Assembly (NCBI GenBank): GCA_010909165.1
Contig: MU008179.1
Coordinates: 930,001-994,000, forward strand
Direction of reading: 5' to 3'
From: Anthoceros angustus
Taxonomy: Eukaryota; Streptophyta; Anthocerotopsida; Anthocerotales; Anthocerotaceae
Length of the DNA: 64,000 bases
This document shows positions 54,211 to 63,998 of this stretch, piece after piece; position 1 is the stretch's first letter; the number at the start of each line of letters is the position of its first letter. Both the position numbers and the translations under genes were made by a program. The notes under the pieces were generated by a model. It was not told the origin of the DNA, did no database searches, and was given only the letters and a program-made list of their open reading frames with translations.

Positions 54211-54399
54211 AGCTTAGAGTTTAGGGTGTTTGGGAGTATGTTGACAAAAAATGGCTTGAATCTACTATCCAGACGAGATCACGCAACTATTCTACACTCT
54301 AGTCTTTAGCTCATCCCTACATTCCACTAGGTGCAATTCCTGTCATCTCCACCAGCTGCGCAACTCTAATGCATGGCCCCAAGAATAATCCAACTTCCA

Positions 54400-55262
54400 A
54401 AAAAGGATGCCATTAGCAAATTCAGAACAAGCATAGACAAACAGAGGTTGTCTCGCAACACGAACCAAGACTCTCACCTAAAGCAGGCTTATGCATCCTC
54501 AGATCTCAGCATCCTTCGCCAATTTGCGGGGAAGATAATCCCTCACCATCCACCCATCATCAGCAACATTTAGCTTCATGATGGCTTCCATGATCTTCCC
54601 GTCGCATTCATCAGTTAGGTATCCTGCCTCCTTCAACATGTCCCACACCACAATAGCCTTCTCCTTCTCCCCATTTGCCCCAACCTGCGGACCCAACTCT
54701 GGCTGTCCGGTTTGGGACTCCCTTCAAAACACTCTCAGCTTCGAAAGCCAAGACCCATGATTGCTACCTACAGCCTTTATCTCATCCAGGCTTGGTTCCC
54801 TAGTGTACTTTGCTCTAAACCTCTCCAGAAACCCCTTCTGACCACCATATCCAAAGCAAGAATATGTATTGCTTCCTACCTCCTTCACTCATGGCGCCGG
54901 TTTTCTTGACTAGGGGCCACAACTCCGCTTATCTTGTCTTGCTCCTCCTTCAAAACACATCCCAATACTCTTGCTTCACACCTTTCGGGACATCTTGGGG
55001 TTAGACTTCTTCCCAGCAAAAATAACGGGCCTCCTTTCTAACATTGTTCCTCCAATACTTCAAATTAGTGCTCAAAAGCGCAAGACAATAGGCTGAAACT
55101 CCCATGGCCCAGTCATAGTTTGCACGATACGTCTCAACATGAAGGGTGGCGTCTGTTTGTTTCAAAAGGGATATATGAGTGGATTGCATATGTCGGACAT
55201 AAAATGGACTCTGTCCTTCATGGGTATGAATGAGGGACTCTCTTGGTATATAAACCCTGAAA
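54400..55262 (-). pseudogene. Unidentified minus-strand coding pieces in the CACTA element
   Basis: 55001-55267 reads YIPRESLIHTHEGQSPFYVR, LLKQTDATLHVETYRANYDW and CLALLSTNLKYWRNNVRKEA. 54499-54696 reads KEKAIVVWDMLKEAGYLTDE and VADDGWMVRDYLPRKLAKDA. A splice-acceptor-like TGTTTTTCAG precedes the first piece at 55257. They may be 3' exons of the gene starting at 56084, but frames do not join cleanly. Family unknown. Confidence 0.35.
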
Positions 55263-55525
55263 AACACGAGGAGTTTAGATTAGTACTATGACACCAGCAA
55301 AGTTAGAGTTTAATCAGGCCTAATTCAGTCTTCAAACAAGCTTAGAACAATGACAACGTTAACAGGTTTGATGGCTGAGCATTATATCGCTATCATTTGC
55401 TGAAACACCCGAACTTAAACTTGACAAGGCGTGAAAGCAGGATGAAATTTAATTCCTGCACACACGGCCACCATTATGCTCTTACAATAAAAACCATAAC
55501 AAGAGCTACAAACTACCGTGCTTAC

Positions 55526-56084
55526 CAAAGGGGTGCAGATGTGAAGGAAGCACTTCGTGACAGATATCGTGAACCCTCTTCCGCTTTGGGCCTCTCTTTT
55601 CCTTCACCTCCACATCGCGGCATTCAGGTGGAATGGTGTCTGCATCGTCTTCCACATCACGACATTTAGTTGGAAGGGTGTCCACATTTTCCTCCACATT
55701 GCGGCATTCCCCAATGAAGCCACCTGCATCCAGATATTCAGCATTCAACCTATTAGAATTGGCAGGCTCTGTAGATGCATCTTCAGCAGCAGGGTTCTCG
55801 TGGTTCGCAGCCTTCACATGGCGAACGAAATTCGCCCACACAGTTGGTTTTTTAGGACTGTCTGGTACATGGCATTCTGCGCCATGTGCTTCGTTCTCAA
55901 AGTTCGGTGGAGCATCAGTCTCTAGCCCCCCATCATTATCAATCAAGGCATCCTGGTTGCCGACGAGGGTAACCTCTATTGTCGCATCCTGCGAAACCAG
56001 TTGTGTTGCTTGTGATTCCGACGCGCCGAACCCATCTACGCGTGAAATCAGACATCGTCCATAACGCCCCGGGACATAGAACAC
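55526..56084 (-). CDS. Unidentified protein of the CACTA element, first exon
   Basis: 186 codons open from ATG at 56084, ending at a good donor (TTTG then GTAAGCACGG) at 55526/55525. The product is acidic with three imperfect repeats of E-C-R-D-V-E-x-x-x-D-T-x-P (55575-55710), then a basic KEKRGPKRKRVHD, a likely nuclear signal. Upstream are GAAGGGGGTGAATATTC words that recur inverted at 58420-58450. Its place after the left subterminal region suits a TNPA-like DNA-binding protein of CACTA elements, but no homology is claimed. Without splicing the frame stops at 55506. Confidence 0.45.
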
Positions 56085-57380
56085 GGTATCTTTTGAAGGG
56101 GGTGAATATTCACGAAGGGGGTTTTCTGAAATTTATCTTCTGAAGGGGGTTTGACATGGATCTTGAACTGGTGGTTTTTGGGGTATGAATAAATGTAAGG
56201 CAGAAAAGAAGGGTGGAAATTCCTATGAACCAGTGATACAAGGTCCATTTCATGCCAGCGGAGGGTTATGGTGCAAGAGGTAACCCTATTTGGGATGCAT
56301 TTAAGACCCATGACAAGGGCCATTGTTGTCGATCACTGCGGATCTTTCTCGCACAACAACCCTAAAGATTCGTAAAAAGCACGGTGATCAAAATTGGTTG
56401 AGAGGCGAACCCGCTGATGGCCGGGGAGCAAAGCATGTCTGAGGAGTAGGGCGCCGGCGCCTCTGGCATTGCGATGATGCCTTGCTAAAGGCAGAGAGTA
56501 GCAGGCCTATAATGGGATGTGTGTACAAAAAGACTTTGGGTGTGGGGTGGGTGGGTGGCTTCTGCACACCCTCAATTGTGCCCGCAAATATAATCACATG
56601 GTTCAGTCCCACATACTGCAATCGATGAATGAAGAAAAGTGTGGGCAACGGTTCCCCAACATATCGCCGCGAAAAACATGCCCGAGGCTCATCGTGTGTT
56701 ACTGTTAGTATGCCGCAATGCCGAGCGCAACTACCGCCACACTCCCACATGTCCTTCGCATGTAATGGAAAAAGCTTGAACATTGGAAGTTATTAAGCAT
56801 GGGAAGTCTACAACGGCACCACGAGAACACAACCAAATTCCTATCATGGGCCTAGACTCTTTTGAAATATGTCTGCGCTTGGAAATGTGCACTCCAAACT
56901 ACGAATTGAGCTTCACGCATAACCTCACCAATTGCCCGTTGAAGATGACCTAACATTGAGGGTTTCCTACTCTTCGCGGACTCCACGCCATCATCTTCGT
57001 TGGCACGGCATCATGACCATCATCTTCACTATCCTCGGTGGCACTTTGACTCATTGGTTGAATAAAGCCTCGCAATTCAATTAAGTTATTCTTGATTGCC
57101 TTCTTATCCACAGTACAAATGTTTCCGCGTCAAGTTGAACTCATAATAGAGGATGACCGTTTGGTGAACAAAAACCTCTACTTACACGACAGTCTATTTC
57201 TACGACAGTCTCAAAGTAATGCTATGCTTCACGTTTTGGCGGGTACCTGAACATGCCCATATATTCTTAGAACGTGCACATAGTATATGCGAATGAATGA
57301 ATGAAAATAGGTCCATAGGTGTTTTTGAAAATGTGTGCAACCATGGCATGAGAGGAGTTTCAATATACACATCCATAAAG
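56085..57380. other. Gene-poor CACTA interior
   Basis: Short ORFs on both strands without recognised family. 56085-56160 holds GAAGGGGG repeats of the promoter side. 56390-57200 gives fragments only. Confidence 0.35.
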
Positions 57381-57382
57381 AA

Positions 57383-57512
57383 ACTGGCCGGCCGCCTTCC
57401 CCAACAAGCCTTGTACATGGGCGCCGGCCGCCCTAAAGCCTTGTACATGGGCCGGCCGGCGCCTTCCCCAACAAGCCTTGTACATGGGCGCCGGCCGGCC
57501 AGCGCCCTCCCA
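57383..57512. repeat. GC-rich minisatellite, three units of about 45 bp
   Basis: CCTTCCCCAACAAGCCTTGT followed by ACATGGGCGCCGGCC-like palindromes, three times with variation (GGCGCCGGCCGCC, GGCCGGCCGGCGCC, GGCGCCGGCCGGCC). A perfect 16-bp palindrome GGCGCCGGCCGGCGCC lies at 58241-58256. Confidence 0.85.
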
Positions 57513-57582
57513 TGTATGTTCTCCTCATGGGCTGCCATTTATAAAATAAATAAATTAGTGCTTCTAATGTTTTAACCTAGGA

Positions 57583-57640
57583 TAGTTACTCAAGTGGTTT
57601 GGAAATAGTTTGTATGATTAGGTCATGGGTTCGAGTCTTG
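57583..57640 (+). ncRNA. tRNA-like SINE head (A and B boxes)
   Basis: TAGTTACTCAAGTGGTT (box-A-like, 57583-57599) and GGGTTCGAGTC (box B, 57627-57637), 28 bp apart. Both are good pol III promoter matches. No acceptor stem can be formed, so this is a tRNA-derived SINE start or tRNA relic, not a tRNA gene. Confidence 0.5.
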
Positions 57641-57663
57641 TAGAGGTGTGAAAAACTAGTCTT

Positions 57664-58063
57664 GTTGATTTTATGGGCGCATGGGCACGGCCATTTAAGG
57701 GCGCTAGCATGCCCTCTATTGAGGCTGACTTGAGATGTGCGGATATATTCCACAACGGATCCATGGGTATGAGGTTTTGCGATGTCGATTTAAGAATTGA
57801 CATTAGAGGCCCAGAGGACTTATGCACTGGGCAAAGGAGGTGTGTATCAGCGAGAAGGACTCCCTGCAAGCGCAAGTGGTTTCCTTAAACGCTAGGCGGC
57901 TGAAGACCAAAACTGGAGCCCTTTTGACAGAGGGACAGCAATCCTTGGATAGTATTTGGCAGCCTTCCACGACCCCTAACGACGACAACACACGACTAAA
58001 CGAAGACACAAGGGCCTTGGGGGAGAAGAGGAAGTGGAGCGCATTCAAAATCTGGCTATTGTG
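57664..58063 (+). pseudogene. Amino-methyltransferase family fragment, copy 3 (inside CACTA)
   Basis: SIEADLRCADIFHNGSMGMR, then FCDVD (57715-57790), aligns with AMEADLRCAGYIPQCIHGHE of copy 2 and with SMDMKFCGAD of copy 1. A shifted frame goes on with SEKDSLQAQVVSLNARRLKT and EGQQSLDSI (57843-57950), matching QAQVVSLGSSGK and GQQTLDS of the copy 1 tail. Only the part after motif I is present. It starts just after the tRNA-like head and the GC minisatellite. The family has therefore spread into, or been captured by, a DNA transposon. Confidence 0.65.
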
Positions 58064-58240
58064 ATGGATTCGGAGTTTGCTCTAGCCCCGTACGAGTCCC
58101 AAGTTAGCCCTAGGGAGTAGGCTTAGTGTTCTCATGTCATGTGCATCTGCTACTTCTCTTAATTCGCAATCACTTATGGACCCGTTGCATTGAGACAATT
58201 GATGTCTTCAGTTTTCCTTGTTCCAAAGAAACAATGAAAA

Positions 58241-58256
58241 GGCGCCGGCCGGCGCC
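58241..58256. repeat. Perfect 16-bp GC palindrome
   Basis: GGCGCCGGCCGGCGCC. Confidence 0.95.
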
Positions 58257-58414
58257 CTCTCGCCGTTTTGATGTCTATGTTGTGCGAATACAGTTTTTCT
58301 CAATACCTACTCGTTGGAACATGGTGGACCTTTCTTTAAAAAGAGATAAAATGCATATTTCGGGACTGTGTGTAATGTGTGAAGAGGGTTTTCATTTCAC
58401 GGAAGGGGGTTCGG

Positions 58415-58455
58415 ATATTCACCCCCTTCACAAGATATCGTGTTATAGATCCGGC
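58415..58455 (+). repeat. Inverted copy of the 56065-56110 promoter segment
   Basis: TATTCACCCCCTTCACAAGA and TATCGTGTTATAGATCC match the minus strand of 56065-56110 (TATTCACCCCCTTCAAAAGA and TACCGTGTTCTATG). The two thus face each other within the CACTA element. 58456-59400 has only short unrecognised ORFs. Confidence 0.6.
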
Positions 58456-59404
58456 TTGTTTGCTTCACTTTGCGGCGCCCTTCTTCGTCGATGTCTGAAT
58501 CGGACTCGGCATCTTTCCCCTCGAAACGCGGACGCCCCTCGTCCACGGCATCCTCATCAGAAACCTTGTCCGCATACCATGCCTCCCGCCACATCATTCA
58601 AGCTCGAAAGCACATGGGCGGCCTTTGCCTTAGCGGTGGGCGACGGGTTTTGGGCCGCCGACTGAACATGTGAGAACCCACGGCCACGCTTGCTCGCGCC
58701 ATCTTGGCTACTCCACGCTCTTCCATGGCCATCGCAACCTAAACCTCGCCATCAAGGACACACGGGATGCATCCTTTTTTCCCATTGCCTGTCAGCGAAA
58801 CCCCAGCCTCGAAGCCCGGTTCTTTGTGAGCTCTACATCCTCGCTTCCCCTCATGTATAGACATCTTCCGTGATTCTTTAACCTTCCGCCAGTGCCCTTT
58901 AATCTCTCGGGGTTGGTCCGAGTAAATTGGCATACCACATCCGTGTTCTTGTCAAGCGCAACCAACTTTGGGTCCGCACGGTCATCCTCCAGCTTGCCTC
59001 CATAAGAAGATCTCCGCAACCATTGCCACGCGCCACCGCCGAGTGTCCTTGTTCGCCCGAACTCGATCTTCTCGCGATTTTGGCATCCTGGACCCATGGT
59101 TGGTTGTGATTAACAAGAGCAATGGAAAGAACGGCATGCCCATACTTGAAGCTTGAAATGGAAAGAACGCATCCGCTATAAAACTTGCATCCTTACCCTA
59201 AGTCCTAAAGTCTCCAAAAGAGGGCTGATGTGGCTTCAATCCTCGTCCCGCCGTTTATACGCCAAGTGCCTCAGAACCCGCAATTGTAGCTGGTTATCTC
59301 TACCAACGTGGTAATCGACATCAATCGAGTAGACTCCCGACGCGGTTCGCTGCCGCTTAGGGTTTTGGGGTTTTAAGGAACGTGGTCGCAATGTGAGTTC
59401 GCGG

Positions 59405-60637
59405 ATACCATCCCTACATCCACCGCTTTCTTGCCGTTTGAATTCCGTTTGCTTGTATTTATACTATATGTAGTTTTATATTGTCCTTGAGCCATGGGAA
59501 AAGAGCAGATCTCGGTCGCCGTTCTCAGCAGAAAGGAACCTTAATTATTTTTTGTCCTCGGGCCATGGTAAAGGGCATCGATCAGCGGCCTCGCGTTTTC
59601 AACAGGCCGGGAACCCTATCGATTGCTTGTCCTCGGGCCTCGGTAATCCTAGAATATAACCTATACTATCGACCATGGTAAAATGGGATATTCCATGGAA
59701 ACCCGAGACCAAGGAAATCCGACTTATAAGGCCTTTGAAGGAAACTCTTTTAATGGAGCCATTGTATGTACGTGTGAAGCTTTGACCCCGATGGTGTATT
59801 TGACCACTCGAGTTCTCTAAGAACGCACGCTGTGCATAGACCACGTGTCGGCATGCCGTTCAATGTAGCATTGAACGCTGTCTAGCGAAGACACGTGGCG
59901 ATGAGCCATTGGCGGTCAAGCCATAAGAAGGGCCACCGCCTCCCCTTCGCATCGTTGGGTGTAAGTTAAGCTTGCGGGCGATTCTGATTGGCGTCTGCGA
60001 ACTCGTTTGGATTACGGTGAGCATGTCCCAATTTCCCTTCACATGGCGACAATTTTCGCTGTTGATTACGGTTGGCATGGATGCACCCTCTTGCGTATCT
60101 ACATGTGTACGGGGTTGTTTTGAGAGGCGACCATATCACGGCGAGGACTTGCATGCCATGGCCAGCCGAGGATATGCTTGTGCCTCGGCCATGAGCGCGG
60201 CACATCTTGATGCCTCGGCCATGTCTTTAACCATGGCGCGCCTTGGTGTCGCACATATACGCAACCCGATCGCGACTCCCCAAAACCTAATCGCCATTAG
60301 TCACGACATATGTGAATGCTTTTCGGGGTTTTCCAAGTTTTGTGGTTGTGATTAACAAGCATCGATGGCGCTGAGCGAGATCTCCGAGATGGATGGCGGA
60401 ATACCGCTCGATGTGAGGCCACCATCCGCGCCACCTTTGATCACGCATGGGCGGTTCGAGGTCAACTACCCCACGCGACACCATCGTGAGCGGAGGACGC
60501 CATAGAATTGTTTGTCCCGGCGAGTTTCGAGTTCGCATGCGGTTCATGGTAGTGGGCGTTGCCTTTCGGAGATAGATTCAATGCTGGAATTGATGCATGC
60601 GTGGGCGCGGGATACTCACATGGGTGGATGACGACAT
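59405..60637 (+). repeat. Tandem duplication in CACTA, unit 1
   Basis: About 1.2 kb, collinear with 60638-61770. Shared are ATACCATCCCTACATCCACC, TTGTATTTATACTATATGTA, TGTCCTTGAGCCATGGGAAA, CAATTTCCCTTCACATGGCG and TTTGTGGTTGTGATTAACAA. It carries a hairpin at 59841-59898 and a broken copy of the ORF found intact at 61626. Confidence 0.88.
59841..59898. promoter_or_regulatory. G-box hairpin, unit 1
   Basis: Outer arms CCACGTGTC and GACACGTGG, inner arms CGTTCAATG and CATTGAACG around TAG. CACGTG is the plant G-box core, here at both feet of a potential 58-base hairpin. Unit 2 keeps it. Confidence 0.6.
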
Positions 60638-61770
60638 ACCATCCCTACATCCACCGCTTTTCCGCTTGAAGCTGCTTTGCTTGTATTTATACTATATGTA
60701 GTTTTATATTGTCCTTGAGCCATGGGAAAAGGGCACCCCCGATTCGCTGCAACGCAAGGCCAAGGAACCTTAATTATTTTTTGTCCTGCCATGGGAAAAG
60801 GGCATCGGGCCAAGGCCTCGCTGCTTTCAACGCTTGAGGCCTGTGAACCCTATCGCTTGTCCTCGTGCCTCGGTAATCCTAGAATATAACCTATACTATC
60901 GACCATGGTAAAATGGGATATTCCATGGAAACCCGAGACCCAAGGAAAGGAACCAAATTTTTATAAGGCAATCAAGGAAACTCTTTTAATGGAGCCATTG
61001 TATGTGTGAAGCTTTGACCACACCGTGTATTTGACCACTGAGTTCTCTAAGAAGCACGCTGGTATAGACCACGTGTTTCATGCCGCTCAATGTAGCATTG
61101 AAACGCCTGCTAATCAAGACACGTGGCGATGAGCCAAAGCCAAGAAGAAGGCCACCGCCCCCTTCGCATCGCTGGGTGTAGGTTAAGCTCCGCGATTCAC
61201 AGCTGGCGCCAAGTTTGGAGCACCGAATTACGGTGAGCATGTCCCAATTTCCCTTCACATGGCGACAATTTTTATTGTTGATTACGGTTGGCATGGATGC
61301 ACCCTCTTGCGTATCTACATGTGTACTGTGGGTTGTTTTGAGAGGCGCTAAGGGCGACTATGCGAGGGCGAGGACTTGCGCATGCCATGGCCATGAGCCG
61401 AGGATATGCTTGTGCCTCGCCATGAGCCGCGGCACATCCGATGCCTCGCCATGTCTTTAACCATGGCCGCCTTGGTGTCGCACAACTCGCAACCCGATCG
61501 CGACTCCCCAAAACCTAATCGCCATTAGTCCCGATATATGTGAATGCTTTTCCGTGGTTTTCCGTGTTTTGTGGTTGTGATTAACAAGCATCGATGCAGC
61601 ACCTGAAGCGGATCTCCGGAGATGGATGGCGGAATACACCTTTGGCGAGGCCACCATCCGCGCCACCTTTGATCACGCATGGGCGGTTCGGGGTCAACTA
61701 CCCCCACGCGACACCATCGTGAGCGCAGAGGACGCCCATAGAATTGTTCAGGCTGTCCCCGAAACAGAGT
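60638..61770 (+). repeat. Tandem duplication in CACTA, unit 2
   Basis: See unit 1. Differences are mainly short indels in patches. Confidence 0.88.
61069..61126. promoter_or_regulatory. G-box hairpin, unit 2
   Basis: CCACGTGTTTCATGCC ... TCAATGTAGCATTGA ... GACACGTGG. Outer arms intact, inner arms slightly changed. Confidence 0.6.
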
Positions 61771-61949
61771 TTCCAGAGTTCCGCATGCGGTTCATGGTAG
61801 TGGGCCGTTGCCTTTCGGAGATAGATTCAATGCTCGAATTGATGCCTGTGCCGTGGACGCCCGGGATACTCACATGGGTGGACGAGCAACATACCATGCG
61901 CCTTCTATGGGATGCCATAAAGGCTGCTTTGGCAACCCCATTAGTGTGA
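61626..61949 (+). CDS. Small unidentified ORF of the CACTA element (107 codons)
   Basis: ATG to TGA without interruption: MAEYTFGEATIRATFDHAWA, IVSAEDAHRIVQAVPETEFP, EFRMRFMVVGRCLSEIDSML and WVDEQHTMRLLWDAIKAALA. It looks globular, mixed alpha/beta. The preceding reading AAPEADLRRW suggests the frame may extend upstream through a splice acceptor near 61590 (GATTAACAAG). The unit 1 counterpart (60373-60630) is frameshifted and lacks parts, so the unit 2 copy is the better one. Family not recognised. It lies just before the right subterminal repeats. Confidence 0.5.
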   Translation: MAEYTFGEATIRATFDHAWAVRGQLPPRDTIVSAEDAHRIVQAVPETEFPEFRMRFMVVGRCLSEIDSMLELMPVPWTPGILTWVDEQHTMRLLWDAIKAALATPLV

Positions 61950-62019
61950 GTATATAGGTGTGCAAATTAGGGTTTGTGGCAACCCCTAAAATTCGAAAAA
62001 AAGCCATCTTTGTAATGCT

Positions 62020-62420
62020 TTGATAACTTAGTAAAAGATTTTAAGTACTAGTAAAAAACATGTTGTAAATCCGTGCATGTAGTAAAAAATATAGCTGGAT
62101 AGTAAATAAGAGTCTTAGGAAAAGGTAAACTTTCACTGTAAAACACTTCTAAACCTGAAAAAACTAACCCACCAGTAAAACTCCAGGTAGTAAGTTCCAT
62201 ACTTGCGTAGTAAAGTTTTCTATCTTGTTGTGATCCAAAATTGCCTCAGAATAAGAGACTTTCGCCGCCATAATCGTATTGAGTCGCGAAACCCAACCGT
62301 AGTAAAACACCGCAACCCATGTTGTAAAGTCTAGTTGTATATACGGAGAATAACCGCAAATAAAGCCCCATAGTAAACGCAGTGCTCCGCTCTCTCATCT
62401 CTCTAAAAAACAAACGTTAG
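62020..62420. repeat. CACTA right subterminal repeats
   Basis: About a dozen TAGTAAA words in direct orientation, mirror of the left end. Confidence 0.75.
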
Positions 62421-62445
62421 TAAAGGGCATGGTTTCCTAGTAGTG
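62421..62445 (-). repeat. CACTA right terminal inverted repeat
   Basis: Exact inverse of 53678-53702, followed by the TCT duplication (62446-62448). Confidence 0.95.
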
Positions 62446-62448
62446 TCT

Positions 62449-63500
62449 TTTCTTCACCGGAGTCAAATCCAGGAAATCAAACTGAGTTTTTTCATTGCAG
62501 ATGTGCGTCGTGGCACTAGAATCAAGGTACCAGCCAACATCTCCGGCAATGAGCTCGTCAAGCATACGGTAAGAATCTTCACAATAGATTTAGAGTTATC
62601 ACTGGAAGTCCTATCTTTGACAACCATATTTGCAGACTATCGCAAGCCCTGTTTCTGAGGTTCGCCAGACTTCTTTTTGCGGCACTCACGTGCCCAATGC
62701 TGCAATACCACCACCAACACTCGCGCGATGGGTGTTGATGAAACTGCGCCTCGGCGATTCATCGCCTTCCCTTTCTCGCTGCTTTGTATCGAACAGGTAG
62801 GGCCTTATCATGCCTTAAGCTTTGAGCCTCCACTAGAAAGCAAACGACTTTTCTCTTCCTGAAACAATGTGCCAACAATATCCTCCACTGTAATGGTAGG
62901 TGTTTGGCCAACTTGTGATGCCTGATGTGCGGTCCGCACTGGAAATTCTGATTAGAAACGAAGTTCTAGTATGATGCAGGGAGGCTTGGAAGAAGCTCGG
63001 CTACTGCATTAACTTCTCTCATCTCAATACCAAGAGACTTCAATTGCCCTCATAGGTGGCGAAACTTGGTAACATGAGAAACCACCTTGTCTCCCTCTCG
63101 CATACGTAATCCATAGAATTCCATTCGGATTGCACACAGTGTCATGGCATTACTAACATTGTACGTGGAGGATAGTTTTCCCATATAGTCGAGGCTTTTG
63201 TCAGGAACTCAACATCAGGTACCAAGTTCCCATCCAGGCCTCCAACCATGAGGGCAACAACAACATTGTTAAGCTGATCCCACTTGGTTATGTCCGCAGG
63301 TGTGGGGGTGGTGTAGCAGCAGGATTCGGCTTCATCAAAGTCCCATCAACTATGGGCCACACCCCCCGAGCAACTAAGGTGGACTTCATGCGGACAAGCT
63401 AGACCTGGTAGTTTGTACCATTAAATCGGTCTTTTTCTTTGAGCTCATAAGTAAAGACAGCTCCAAGAGACGAAGAGGTTTGACTTGAACCACTAGACAT
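62449..63500 (-). pseudogene. Copia gag and protease start
   Basis: From ATG 63500: MSSGSSQTSSSLGAVFTYEL, KEKDRFNGTNYQV and MKSTLVARGVW, the usual start of a copia Gag (L-x-G-x-N-Y-x-x-W). A zinc-knuckle trace Q-H-W-A-R-E-C-R-K-K-K is near 62650-62690. The protease reads VGWYLDSSATTHICNEKTQF, then DFLDLTPVKKR (62449-62535), where the active-site D-S-G reads D-S-S. Reading then passes into the CACTA element and resumes at 53677. Middle gag is frameshifted. Confidence 0.85.
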
Positions 63501-63998
63501 GTTTAGCATATGGTTACGAATTGTTCTGAAGTTTTCAATCAATGAGTCTAGAGGTGCATTGGTCATATAGTACTAAGGTTCGTCGGGTTGGTAGGGATGA
63601 TTACTAGGCAATGCTTAGAGTAGGATGCATCAAGGAGCTCTGCATTCCTATCTATGCCCCACCTTAATGATCTCTCTGAACGACAACCAAAAGAAACGAC
63701 ACTAGACAAGCTAGACCATTAAAGTGGTCTTTTCTTTGAGCTCATAAGTAAAGACAGCTCCAAGAGACGAAGAGGTTTGACTTGAACCACTAGACATGTT
63801 TAGCATATGGTTCTGAATTGTTGCTGAAGTTTTCAATCAATGAGTCTAGAGGTGCATTGGTCATATAGTACTAAGGTTCGTCGGGTTGGTAGGGATGATT
63901 ACTAGGCAATGCTTAGAGTAGGATGCATCAAGGAGCTCTGCATTCCTATCTATGCCCCACCTCAGTAATGATCTCTACAGGCATGACAACCAAAGAAA
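63397..63998 (-). repeat. Tandem duplication of the copia gag start
   Basis: Two units of about 298 bp. CATAAGTAAAGACAGCTCCA, AGAGACGAAGAGGTTTGACT and the ATG region recur (ATG complements at 63498-63500 and 63795-63797). Nearly identical, with a few small indels. The second unit places another start and leader upstream of gag. Confidence 0.92.

Larger units (their letters stand above)
53678..62445. mobile_element. CACTA (EnSpm-like) DNA transposon inserted in copia protease
   Basis: 8768 bp with perfect 25-bp terminal inverted repeats that begin CACTACTAGGAAACC, flanked by TCT on both sides. Subterminal regions (53740-54210 and 62020-62420) repeat GTAGTAAA-type words many times, as CACTA elements do for transposase binding. 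The split copia frame joins across it. No TNP2-type transposase was recognised inside, so it is probably non-autonomous or its transposase is too divergent to read. Inside are an unknown minus-strand gene, a methyltransferase fragment, a tandem duplication and a 107-codon ORF. Confidence 0.95.
52224..63500 (-). mobile_element. Ty1/copia element, 3'-truncated, split by a CACTA transposon
   Basis: Minus-strand order is gag from ATG 63500, zinc-knuckle trace (62640-62700) and protease (62449-62560). Then the CACTA insertion, GAG-pre-integrase (53294-53677) and integrase (53206-52440). Protease before integrase is the copia order. The RT and RNase H that should follow integrase are missing: the sequence runs into unrelated DNA near 52430. 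LTRs are not in view; the 5' one would lie right of the window. Confidence 0.9.

Noticed and set aside
57627-57637. tRNA gene around the box B at 57583-57640
   Set aside because: No acceptor stem or anticodon arm can be built; only the promoter boxes match.
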